From Dehalococcoidales bacterium (GTDB taxonomy: Bacteria; Chloroflexota; Dehalococcoidia; Dehalococcoidales; RBG-16-60-22): a DNA stretch of 17,326 nucleotides. Positions 1-7,307 of this stretch are shown in pieces (within the stretch, counting starts at the first letter, position 1; each line of letters opens with the position of its first letter). Under the pieces are notes generated by a model. That model did not search any database. It saw only the letters and a list, made by a program, of their open reading frames with translations, and was not told the DNA's origin. The stretch spans positions 1 through 17,326 of the forward strand of contig JAUVXN010000019.1 of NCBI GenBank assembly GCA_030603605.1, read 5' to 3'. The position numbers and the translations under genes were made by a program.

Positions 1-89
1 GGGAGGAGTATAATAGATGGCGGCCACACAGTGCCCTGTGTAACCTAAGCCCGGAGGAATTTATCAGAATGAAGGAGCTAGTTGGTTAA
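1..89 (+). pseudogene. 3' end of an IS3-type transposase (integrase core), cut by the window edge
   Basis: Reading from base 3, the frame is open to a TAA at 87-89 and gives a 28-residue tail that contains EEYNRWRPHSAL followed by SPEEF. The order YNxxRPHSAL then a short gap then xPxEF is the usual C-terminus of the rve integrase core of IS3-group transposases (OrfB). The catalytic residues lie outside the window, so whether the gene is intact cannot be judged. A terminal-repeat-like sequence follows at 166-191, as expected for the right end of such an element. The family call is from the motif only. Confidence 0.7.
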
Positions 90-165
90 AATGCCAGAAA
101 AGTCTCATTCTAACTGGTATAGAAATGGGGGCATCTCCAACTAATCCTTGGACTAACATTATACC

Positions 166-191
166 TGGACCAGTTTTTGGGGGTCAGGTCA
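166..191 (+). repeat. Probable right terminal repeat of the IS3-type element
   Basis: About 75 bases after the transposase stop there is a stretch that, read on the minus strand, starts TGACCTGACCCCCAAAAACT. This resembles the ends of IS3-family elements, which begin with TG and a C-rich block followed by an A run. The partner left end is outside the window, so the outer boundary at about 191 is an estimate. Confidence 0.45.
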
Positions 192-256
192 CAAGGATGT
201 ACCGAGAGATGACTAACGCACCTTCTAGCGTTTTGCTCATTTCAGCTTGGTGGATG

Positions 257-285
257 TTGCTTGTTGAATAGAACTGCCTTATAAT
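257..285 (+). promoter_or_regulatory. Possible promoter of the winged-helix regulator gene
   Basis: A perfect -10 box TATAAT lies at 280-285. A weak -35 (TTGCTT, 257-262) sits 17 bases upstream. It would place the transcript start near 292, about 40 bases before the start codon. The -35 matches the consensus only in TTG, so confidence is moderate. Confidence 0.4.
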
Positions 286-332
286 AAGACCTAAGTAAAG
301 TGCACTTGATTACATATCAATTATGGTGAACC

Positions 333-1118
333 ATGATAGAAATATTGCGAAATAAAAACCTGGCGACTAGATTCCAAATACTAGTCGAGATAGCTAATAG
401 CGGTCCCAATATCCAGCAGCAGGACATTGCTAAGAAGCTTGATGTAACTCCTCAGGCGATTTCAGACTACATCCGGCAATTAGTGAACGAGGGCCTCCTT
501 GTTTCTGGTGGCCGTTCCAAGTATAGATTGACCAACGAAGGTGTAAACTGGGTGATAAAAATTCTGAGGGAGTTAAGGGAATATGACACCCTCATAGAGC
601 GGGTAATTACCAATATCTCGGTCTGCGCGGCAATAGCGGCTGATGATTTGATTGAAGGTCAAACAGTAGGATTAGAAATGAAAGACGGGGTGCTCTTTGC
701 CAGCACAAAGGTTGACAGAGGAGCGAAAGGAATAGCGACAACTGCTGCCAGAGCTGGTGAAGACGTGGGAGTGTCCAGCATAGAAGGCTTAGTACAGTTA
801 AAAATAGGCAAAGTAACTATTTTAAAGGTACCGGGCATAGAGAGAGGCGGTTCTAAGATTGTTGCCATTGAGGAAGTAAAGAACAAAATCAGTGATCAAA
901 AGCTGGTTGGAGCTATTGGTATCGAAGCCATGGTTGCCTTAAAAAAGCTTGGTATCAGCAATACTTACGTGTATGGTGTTACTGAGGCAGCAATTGAGGC
1001 AGTCAAAACTGGTCTGTGCCCGGTCATAGTCTGTGTTGACGATGAGATACCTAGTTTGACTAGGAAATTGGGGGAGGAAGACATAGATTATGAAATAGCC
1101 GATGTGAAGAAAGTCTAA
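333..1118 (+). CDS. Winged-helix transcriptional regulator with a C-terminal sensor-like domain (COG1497/DUF7839-like)
   Basis: The protein has 261 residues. Residues 8-70 form a MarR/ArsR-like winged helix-turn-helix: the recognition helix is around VTPQAISDYIRQL (38-50) and the wing follows at 56-67. Residues 95-260 form an alpha/beta domain with many small residues (runs such as GAKGIATTAARAGEDVG) and no membrane segment, probably the effector domain. This layout matches predicted regulators (COG1497) that I know mainly from methanogenic archaea; their ligand is not known to me. The ATG at 333 has a weak Shine-Dalgarno (GGTG at 325-328). A strong terminator follows, so the gene is transcribed separately from the downstream uptake operon. 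Its position directly upstream of a palindromic operator suggests, but does not prove, that it controls that operon. Confidence 0.75.
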   Translation: MIEILRNKNLATRFQILVEIANSGPNIQQQDIAKKLDVTPQAISDYIRQLVNEGLLVSGGRSKYRLTNEGVNWVIKILRELREYDTLIERVITNISVCAAIAADDLIEGQTVGLEMKDGVLFASTKVDRGAKGIATTAARAGEDVGVSSIEGLVQLKIGKVTILKVPGIERGGSKIVAIEEVKNKISDQKLVGAIGIEAMVALKKLGISNTYVYGVTEAAIEAVKTGLCPVIVCVDDEIPSLTRKLGEEDIDYEIADVKKV

Positions 1119-1168
1119 AAGACGCTGGCGCTTAGCGACCAGTAGCTAGGACGTCCGGGTATTTCTTG

Positions 1169-1200
1169 CCGGTGTGATTCTGTCACACCGGTTTTTTATT
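1169..1200 (+). terminator. Rho-independent terminator after the regulator gene
   Basis: A perfect 9-bp stem (CCGGTGTGA, 1169-1177, with TCACACCGG, 1183-1191) closes a 5-base loop and is followed by six T at 1192-1197. It separates the regulator from the uptake operon. Confidence 0.9.
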
Positions 1201-1224
1201 CTTCAAAGATCGATGAGTTGACCA

Positions 1225-1253
1225 TTGACACCCTCTTAAGCAAGAAGTATAAT
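1225..1253 (+). promoter_or_regulatory. Consensus sigma-70-type promoter of the uptake operon
   Basis: TTGACA (1225-1230) and TATAAT (1248-1253) are both perfect consensus and separated by exactly 17 bases. Transcription would begin near 1260, leaving a leader of about 45 nt before the ATG at 1307. Such a strong promoter normally needs repression, which fits the operator that overlaps its -10 box. Confidence 0.85.
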
Positions 1254-1264
1254 CAATTATACTT
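1245..1264 (+). promoter_or_regulatory. Palindromic operator over the -10 box
   Basis: AAGTATAAT (1245-1253), two bases, then ATTATACTT (1256-1264): a perfect 9+2+9 inverted repeat covering the -10 box and start point. Further half-site-like pieces, GTATA (1265-1269) and TATACT (1278-1283), lie just downstream. The geometry is typical of a repressor site for a dimeric winged-helix protein. Which regulator binds is inference; the gene at 333-1118 is the obvious candidate. Confidence 0.6.
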
Positions 1265-1306
1265 GTATAAAAACAACTATACTTTATTTATTAGGAGGTT
1301 AGCCCC

Positions 1307-2848
1307 ATGAGCAAAGTAATGAAGTCTCTTTTTTACCTGCTTTTAGTATTTGGTCTTTTTTTCATGAATGTTACACCTGTGACGGCTAACCCGGCGGCTG
1401 ACCTTACCGGTCAGCTTGAGGTGAATGAGGTATACACTAACATAGCGAACAAGGTCGTTGTGAATGTCCCGGATCCCGGGGAATCGGTAAACGATTTTCA
1501 GGTCAAGCTTGAGGTAAGCGATGGCGGGGATTATGCCGAGATAGCCACCAATAACGTAAGCGGGGCTTTCGCCTGGGGTGATACCGCCACCACCTTCACC
1601 TGGACACCAACCGCGGACGGCGATTACACCCTTAGAGCTACCGTAGATTCAAGTGATAATGTAACCGAAACAAATGAAGACAATAACCAGGTGTCACAAG
1701 CGGTAACCGCCATTGCCGTCAGTGCCAAAACGGTTACAGTGAGGATTGAGGGGCAGACATCAACCATATGGAGCGGCAACGTAACCTTCACCACTTCCAC
1801 GATAACCGATAAATATGGTGATACCTATACCCTGGACTATCCTACCGCCATGGGAGCGATACACGCGGCTTCAGTAGCTGGTGGTTTCAGCCTGGTTATC
1901 GATAGTATGTTCGGGCCGATAGATTATGTGGAATCGGTGGCTGGAGAAGCTGCCGCAGGGTGGAATGGGTGGATGTACCGGGTTAACTGGGATAGCCCCA
2001 ATTTCGGGGCGAAGGAATACGCCGTGTCCGATGGAGATGTCGTTCTATGGAGCTACACTGTATGGGGCTCTCAGCCACTGCGCACCACGGTAAGCAGCAA
2101 CAGCGTGCTGTCCGGCAATAGCTTTAACGTTACCGTAGAAGACTATGACGGGACCAGTTGGAGTGCGGCAGCCAATGTGACGGTATATGTCAGTACCCTG
2201 ACCTACACCACTGATGCCAATGGGCAGGTACTGAATCTGGCACTGAATCCCGGAAGTTATACTGTGTATGCCGACAAAGGTGACTGCTCCGTGAACATCA
2301 GGTCAAATCGGGAGACGGTTATCGTGTATGTGCCGCTCACACTTAAAGCGGGCTGGAATTTTATCTCCGTGCCCAAGAGACTGGCAAGCGGTTGCTCTAC
2401 GGCACAGCAGGCATTTAGCAGCGTGGATACGGCCGGTCATTCTATTTTTACCTGTGACGGCACCAATGGTTGGACTGCTATGAGCAGTGATAACGTCGTC
2501 TCACCGCTGGAGGGCATCTGGATATATTCCGCGACGGAAGTTGAGCTGCATCCGGCATTTGATACCAACCCGCGTCAGGTGCCACCAACTGAGCAATTAT
2601 CGTCTGGCTGGAATGCCATTGGTTTTTCCGACTTCACCGCCGCCTCGGCAGATTCTGCCCTGACCTCGGTAGAGGCCAGTTGGACTGTGCTTATAGGATT
2701 TGATGCCGATAACCAGACCTATGAAGTTTCCATCATAAATAACGCTCCCACCGGTGATGCCCATGACGAGGATAGGGAGATGAATTGCTGGAAGGGCTAT
2801 TGGCTTCATGTGACGACGGCTTGTCAACTGGCGGCAATAAGCTCATAA
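1307..2848 (+). CDS. Secreted CARDB-DUF4430 protein with a duplicated C-terminal GWN module
   Basis: This 513-residue protein begins with a signal peptide (hydrophobic 7-21, likely cleavage after VTA at 27). Residues about 33-133 form a CARDB-like adhesion domain ending in the typical ETNEDNN turn. Residues about 143-252 form a DUF4430 domain, related to the C-terminal domain of transcobalamin and intrinsic factor, recognised from GWNGWMYRVN and the closing DGDVVLWSYT. A small beta-sandwich (about 258-342) follows. The C-terminus is a tandem repeat: LKAGWN...GIWIY (346-407) and LSSGWN...KGYWLH (431-501). No membrane anchor or sorting motif is visible, so the protein may be released or held by its neighbours. 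The start is set by a perfect AGGAGG at 1293-1298. It is the first gene of the operon. Binding of a corrinoid is inferred from DUF4430 and the ECF genes. Confidence 0.8.
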   Translation: MSKVMKSLFYLLLVFGLFFMNVTPVTANPAADLTGQLEVNEVYTNIANKVVVNVPDPGESVNDFQVKLEVSDGGDYAEIATNNVSGAFAWGDTATTFTWTPTADGDYTLRATVDSSDNVTETNEDNNQVSQAVTAIAVSAKTVTVRIEGQTSTIWSGNVTFTTSTITDKYGDTYTLDYPTAMGAIHAASVAGGFSLVIDSMFGPIDYVESVAGEAAAGWNGWMYRVNWDSPNFGAKEYAVSDGDVVLWSYTVWGSQPLRTTVSSNSVLSGNSFNVTVEDYDGTSWSAAANVTVYVSTLTYTTDANGQVLNLALNPGSYTVYADKGDCSVNIRSNRETVIVYVPLTLKAGWNFISVPKRLASGCSTAQQAFSSVDTAGHSIFTCDGTNGWTAMSSDNVVSPLEGIWIYSATEVELHPAFDTNPRQVPPTEQLSSGWNAIGFSDFTAASADSALTSVEASWTVLIGFDADNQTYEVSIINNAPTGDAHDEDREMNCWKGYWLHVTTACQLAAISS

Positions 2849-2863
2849 GAATGGAGTTGGGGT

Positions 2864-5392
2864 ATGAACTTGAAGAGAATTGTTAAACACTTGGGCCTTG
2901 TGCTCGCCATTATTATGATTTGCGTATTGACGGCGCCTGCTCTGCCAGTGAGTGCCGATATTACGCTACCGGAAGAATTCTACGGTGATATTATTATCAA
3001 TGGGCGTGCCGCACCGGTGGGCACCATAATCGTGGCCAGGATAGGTGGTGTCGAGCGGGGAAGCTTTACCACTACCGAAGTTGGCAAATACGGTGGCTCG
3101 GGTACTTTCGACAGCCGGTTAGTAGTTGCTGGTGAAGAGACTGAAGTTGGAGAGACCATAATCTTCTGGATAAACGGCGAACGAGCCAACCAGACAGCCA
3201 CCTATGAGCCTGGCCAGTCTAAAAACCTTGACCTATCGGTTGAAGTTTTCCCCTTAAATGCCAGCGACCCTCAGATAACCGAGGCGTTAGATTATCTGAA
3301 GGGGACACAGCAATCAGACGGTCGCATCGCTGCCTTCGCCACTTCAGCCTGGGCGGTGATGGCTATCGCTGCTGCCGGTGAGAACCCCGATAGCTGGACG
3401 AACGGTGGGGACTCGATTGTCGATTACTTGCGGAACAATATGAATCATCTGGACCCAAATAAGGCTACCGATTGGGAGAGGTTTATCTTGGCGGTGGTCG
3501 CCGCCGGTGGGAATCCCCGGGATTTCGGAGGTATAGACTGCATTGATACCTTGCTGGGTTTCTATGATGGCACGCAGATAGGTGATAACGCCATGTTAAA
3601 CGATGATTTCTGGGGCATACTGGCGCTGACCGCGATAGGGGAAACCCAGGGAGTTCAAAACAGCAAGAGCTTTATCATCAGCAACCGGAACTCCGATGGC
3701 GGCTGGGGATGGACGGTCGGTGGGATAAGCGATGCCGACAATACCGCGGCCGCCATATCGGCGCTGATTGCGGCTGGTCAATCACCCAGTTCTCAGGTTA
3801 TAATCGATGCCCTGGATTACCTGAAATCGCAGCAGCAGAATGATGGTGGCTTTACTTCAGAGGGTACGACCAATGTCGGCGTTGATACCTGGGCGATCAA
3901 TGCCATCGCTGATGTCGGGCAGAACCCGGCTGCCGATGCATGGCGAAAGAGCAGTAACAATTCGATAGGACACCTGTTGAGCCTACAGGATACGGACGGA
4001 GCTTTCAAGTGGTCGGCAGCACAGAGGTCAAACCCGGAATGGATGACTGCTTATGCCATAATTGCCTTGCTGGGCGGCTCCTGGCCAGAGGACACCACAT
4101 CACCAGCTATATCTAACCTCACCCCTGCATCCGGGACAAGCACTACCTCCACCAGCCCCACTATCAGTGCCAGCTATTCTGATGCCACCTCTGGAATCGA
4201 TATCAGCACCGCCAGGATGACGCTGGATGGAAATAATGTCGCGGCTAGTGCTACGGTTACCTCTTCCAGCATCAGCTCTACTTCATCTGGACTTAGCATT
4301 GGCACTCACTCGGTTACGGTTACCGTCAGTGACAAGAAAGGTAACGAGACGAGCCAAAGCTGGTCTTTTTCAGTAGTCGCGAGTAGCGGAGGGGGTGGTG
4401 GAGGCGGCGGTGGAGGTGGAGGTGGTGGTGCTGCCGGCGTAACCCCGGTACGTGATTCAGTAACCCAGCAAGGCAGATTTACCGAAGATGTCACTGCCAA
4501 AAGCGAGGACCGTAAAGTTGAACTCCACATACCGAAAAATACCATTGGTAAGAACAGAGCCGGTTCACTACTGACTAGTATATCTATAAAGGAGGCGAAT
4601 GATTCACCTGACCCACCCGAAGAGTCTAATGCTGTGGGGCTGGTCTATGACCTTGGCCCTGATGGAGCTACCTTTGACCCACCGATAAGTCTTACCGTTG
4701 AATACACTAAATCTAAAATACCCGAGGGTGTTGCCGAGGAAAATCTAGTTGTTGCCTGGTGGGATAAAGAAACTGAAGAGTGGGTGGAACTGGAAGGCAC
4801 GGTTGACCCAGAGAACAATACCATTGTGGTAGAGGTGAGCCACTTCACTGACTTTACAATCCTGGCACATACCCGCCCGGCAAGCTTTACCACTACTGAC
4901 TTGGTAATAGCTCCTGATGAAATTGAAGTTGGGGAGACGGTAACCATCGATGCTATCGTTACCAATACCGGTGACCTTACCGATACGTATGCAGTAACTC
5001 TCGAGGTAAATGGTGCCGAAGTAGAGGTCAAGGAGGTTGAGGTTATCGGTGGCGAAAGTGGGCGGGTCAGGTTTAGCATAATTGGGGATACTGCTGGTAC
5101 CTACACCGTAGGCATTGATGGGTTGAGTGGCTCGTTTGTGGTCAAGGAGAAAGCCGCTTCCTTGGCACTACCTGAGGCTTCTTCGCCTGCACCCACATCA
5201 GCATTACCTCCACCGCCCCCTCAACCTGAATCGCCCGAAACTGAGACATCCCAACCAGCGCCGTCAGCCCCATTACCACCACTCCCCTCCCAAGAACCAA
5301 CTAACTGGCTTCTAATTGGCGGCATAATCGCCGGAGTGATTGTGTTTGGGCTATTAATTTTCTTCCTGATTAGGAGATTCTTCTACTACTAA
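2864..5392 (+). CDS. Membrane-anchored surface protein with an intrinsic-factor-like alpha/alpha toroid
   Basis: This 842-residue protein has a signal peptide (cleavage likely after VSA, 31) and a beta domain (32-128). Residues about 134-405 form an alpha/alpha toroid of the prenyltransferase/squalene-oxidase-repeat fold, with recurring helix-turn motifs YLKGTQQSDG (144-153), NRNSDGGWGW (274-283), YLKSQQQNDGGF (319-330) and LLSLQDTDGAF (371-381). The N-terminal half of animal intrinsic factor and transcobalamin has this fold. There follow an Ig-like domain (412-505), a run of 14 glycines (509-522), a ZU5-like beta domain (540-668), a CARDB-like domain (676-760), a Pro/Ser-rich stalk (768-812) and one C-terminal membrane helix (815-836) ending in RRFFYY. 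It would therefore stand on the outer face of the membrane beside the importer. GGAG at 2853-2856 supports the ATG. A carbohydrate-acting or structural role cannot be excluded. Confidence 0.75.
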   Translation: MNLKRIVKHLGLVLAIIMICVLTAPALPVSADITLPEEFYGDIIINGRAAPVGTIIVARIGGVERGSFTTTEVGKYGGSGTFDSRLVVAGEETEVGETIIFWINGERANQTATYEPGQSKNLDLSVEVFPLNASDPQITEALDYLKGTQQSDGRIAAFATSAWAVMAIAAAGENPDSWTNGGDSIVDYLRNNMNHLDPNKATDWERFILAVVAAGGNPRDFGGIDCIDTLLGFYDGTQIGDNAMLNDDFWGILALTAIGETQGVQNSKSFIISNRNSDGGWGWTVGGISDADNTAAAISALIAAGQSPSSQVIIDALDYLKSQQQNDGGFTSEGTTNVGVDTWAINAIADVGQNPAADAWRKSSNNSIGHLLSLQDTDGAFKWSAAQRSNPEWMTAYAIIALLGGSWPEDTTSPAISNLTPASGTSTTSTSPTISASYSDATSGIDISTARMTLDGNNVAASATVTSSSISSTSSGLSIGTHSVTVTVSDKKGNETSQSWSFSVVASSGGGGGGGGGGGGGGAAGVTPVRDSVTQQGRFTEDVTAKSEDRKVELHIPKNTIGKNRAGSLLTSISIKEANDSPDPPEESNAVGLVYDLGPDGATFDPPISLTVEYTKSKIPEGVAEENLVVAWWDKETEEWVELEGTVDPENNTIVVEVSHFTDFTILAHTRPASFTTTDLVIAPDEIEVGETVTIDAIVTNTGDLTDTYAVTLEVNGAEVEVKEVEVIGGESGRVRFSIIGDTAGTYTVGIDGLSGSFVVKEKAASLALPEASSPAPTSALPPPPPQPESPETETSQPAPSAPLPPLPSQEPTNWLLIGGIIAGVIVFGLLIFFLIRRFFYY

Positions 5393-5403
5393 GGTTTTAA
5401 GAG

Positions 5404-6384
5404 ATGAAAATGGGTAGACTATCGGTTCTTATGGCACTATTTCTTTCGATAAATATTGTCGTCTGCGCTTGTTCCACTCAATCTTCAGAATCCACACCGC
5501 CTTCAGGAGAAGGAGTTGGCACCCTAATGGTAAGGGTGGTGGCTACCCAGAACTTTGGCGAGGAACTAATATTTGATGAGACGCTGGAAGTAGCCCCGGA
5601 TACTTCAGCGATGGCGGCACTGATGAAGGTGGCTGAAGTTGAAACCGCCTATGGTGGCGGATTCGTTAATGGTATAAATGGAGTTCGCTCTGGTTATACA
5701 GGTAGGGAAAAAACTGAGATGGACTGGTTTTTCTATGTTAATGGAATTCAGTCCAATGTGGGAGCACTTGATTATAAGCTGCAAAATGGCGATGTCCAGC
5801 ACTGGGACTTTCATAGCTGGAGCTTCCGTCATTTCATTCCGGCTATTATTGACGGCTTTCCAGCAGCTTTGCGAAGTGGTTTTGGTGGCAAAGTAAGCCC
5901 AAATCTGATTGTGTGCCAGGATAATATAAAAGAAAGCGCCAAAAAGTTGCAGAAAAAACTAGTCAAGCTGGGAGTAAACAACATTAGCATAAGAAGTTTC
6001 AGTGAATTTACCGTGAATGAGAAGGAAAGCTCAAATCTGATTCTTGTGGGCTTGCCAGACAATAACCTTATCTCGGAATTGAATCAGAACTGGCAACGGC
6101 TGGGCTTTTTTGCCTACTTTGAGAATGGAAACCTTATTGTCATCAATAGCGGTGGAGAGGTAACTGCCAAATATGGCGCTGGGGCCGGATTAATTCAGGT
6201 CACACAAAACCCCTGGAATCCAAAAGGAATCGGTGCCTGTGAAAATGTGGTCTGGCTGGTTTCGGGTACAGACGAAGCCGGAGTGGGAAATGCCCTGGAC
6301 ACTTTGATTAACCATCATAGTGAATTCCAGTATGCCTGCGCGGTGGTAGTGGCAGACGGAAGAATAATTGAGGTACCCCAGTGA
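5404..6384 (+). CDS. DUF4430 lipoprotein, extra component of the ECF transporter
   Basis: The 326-residue product has a lipoprotein signal peptide; the lipidated cysteine is probably C23 in VVCACS. Residues about 39-137 form a DUF4430 domain (MDWFFYVNG at 108-116 and the closing QNGDVQHWDF). Residues about 145-326 form an unrecognised alpha/beta domain (LIVCQDNIKESAKKL..., then ILVGLPDNN) that looks like the paired Rossmann-like segments of some S-layer or cell-wall-binding proteins. Lipoproteins next to CbrT-type ECF genes are annotated as additional components of predicted cobalamin transporters, which fits here. The TGA overlaps the GTG of ecfT by four bases. Start choice is uncertain: for the ATG at 5404 the best SD is AAGG 9 bases away, while ATG 5410 has AAGAG at 6 bases; the latter only removes two residues. 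Confidence 0.8.
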   Translation: MKMGRLSVLMALFLSINIVVCACSTQSSESTPPSGEGVGTLMVRVVATQNFGEELIFDETLEVAPDTSAMAALMKVAEVETAYGGGFVNGINGVRSGYTGREKTEMDWFFYVNGIQSNVGALDYKLQNGDVQHWDFHSWSFRHFIPAIIDGFPAALRSGFGGKVSPNLIVCQDNIKESAKKLQKKLVKLGVNNISIRSFSEFTVNEKESSNLILVGLPDNNLISELNQNWQRLGFFAYFENGNLIVINSGGEVTAKYGAGAGLIQVTQNPWNPKGIGACENVVWLVSGTDEAGVGNALDTLINHHSEFQYACAVVVADGRIIEVPQ

Positions 6385-7307
6385 TAAGTTTCAGATATAA
6401 AGATAAAGGAACTGCCATCCACAAGCTCAATCCTTTCTGCAAGCTGGGATGGGTCACCAGCGTCTTCGTCCTCGCCTTAATCTTGAGTAACCCAATTTAC
6501 CTTTTGCTACTGTTCCTAGCCACGCTACCTCTCGTAATATCTGCCAAGGTGTGGAAAGAATGGGCGTCTCTCATGAAATTTGCCTTCTATCTCTGTCTGG
6601 CGATAATCATCATCAACGCTTTGGTTAGCTCCCACGGTTCCCACCTTCTATGGCAGGCCCCGTTCAGGATTCCAATAATAGGCACTCCGACCTTAACTTT
6701 AGAGGCTATTCTATTCGGAGTAGGCATGTCGTTACGTCTGTTAGCGATAATCTCCGCCTTTGCCATACTCACTTTCACCATTCACCCTGACGACCTGATG
6801 CTATCGATGATAAAGATGAAACTGCCCTATAAATCAGTACTGGTAACTTCACTCTCCACCAGGTTCATTCCCACTTTAATTGATGATGTGGAGCGCATCA
6901 GCGATGTGCAGAGGTCAAGGGGCTTAGAGCTTGACCGAGGAAGTCTATCCCAGCGAATCAGGAGTCGCATGGCAATCATCATCCCACTGCTATCTAATTC
7001 GCTGGATAGAACCATTCAGGTAGCTGAGGCTATGGAATCGAGGGCATTTGGCTCTGGAGGAAAAAGAACCTTCTACAATGAGATAAAGCTAAATAAAGTT
7101 GATGCCCAGATACTAATAGCGAGCTTCATCCCCCTTGCGGTCGGCATTTTCATGCTCTGGCTGGGTCAAGGGAATTACCAGTATTATCCAACGCTAGAAA
7201 AGATAAATCTCGGTGGCTTTGCCTACTTTATGCTGGCATTGCTAGTTTTTTCATTGAGCATGATGGTACCACTGGCATTTATAAAAAAGAGGATCGAGCT
7301 TGATTAA
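6381..7307 (+). CDS. ecfT: ECF transporter transmembrane component (T, CbiQ family)
   Basis: The T component couples ATP hydrolysis by the ATPase pair to the substrate-binding S component in the cytoplasmic membrane. The 308-residue protein has hydrophobic segments near 25-54, 66-82, 107-133, 238-260 and 275-300. It has the two short coupling-helix motifs of the family: SRG in QRSRGLE (177-183) and SRA in AMESRAFG (217-224). These insert into the grooves of the two ATPase domains. The start is GTG at 6381, in a 4-base overlap with the stop of the lipoprotein gene, and the stop overlaps the next gene by 8 bases, so translation is coupled on both sides. In the corrinoid-type naming it would be CbrV. 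Confidence 0.92.
   Translation: MISFRYKDKGTAIHKLNPFCKLGWVTSVFVLALILSNPIYLLLLFLATLPLVISAKVWKEWASLMKFAFYLCLAIIIINALVSSHGSHLLWQAPFRIPIIGTPTLTLEAILFGVGMSLRLLAIISAFAILTFTIHPDDLMLSMIKMKLPYKSVLVTSLSTRFIPTLIDDVERISDVQRSRGLELDRGSLSQRIRSRMAIIIPLLSNSLDRTIQVAEAMESRAFGSGGKRTFYNEIKLNKVDAQILIASFIPLAVGIFMLWLGQGNYQYYPTLEKINLGGFAYFMLALLVFSLSMMVPLAFIKKRIELD

Noticed and set aside
1119..1168. Possible structured RNA before the terminator of the regulator gene
   Set aside because: Several GC-rich short pairings (GCGCTTAGCG-like) are possible, but no known riboswitch core was recognised and it lies inside the 3' end of the regulator transcript.
5127..5315. Alternative frame rich in Leu, His, Pro and Arg inside the toroid gene
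   Set aside because: This is the other-frame reading of the Pro-rich stalk; the main frame continues to a clear membrane anchor.
2864..5392. Toroid protein as a true terpene cyclase
   Set aside because: The protein is exported and membrane-anchored, and the DxDD-type acid motif of squalene-hopene cyclases was not seen; only the helix-repeat fold is shared.
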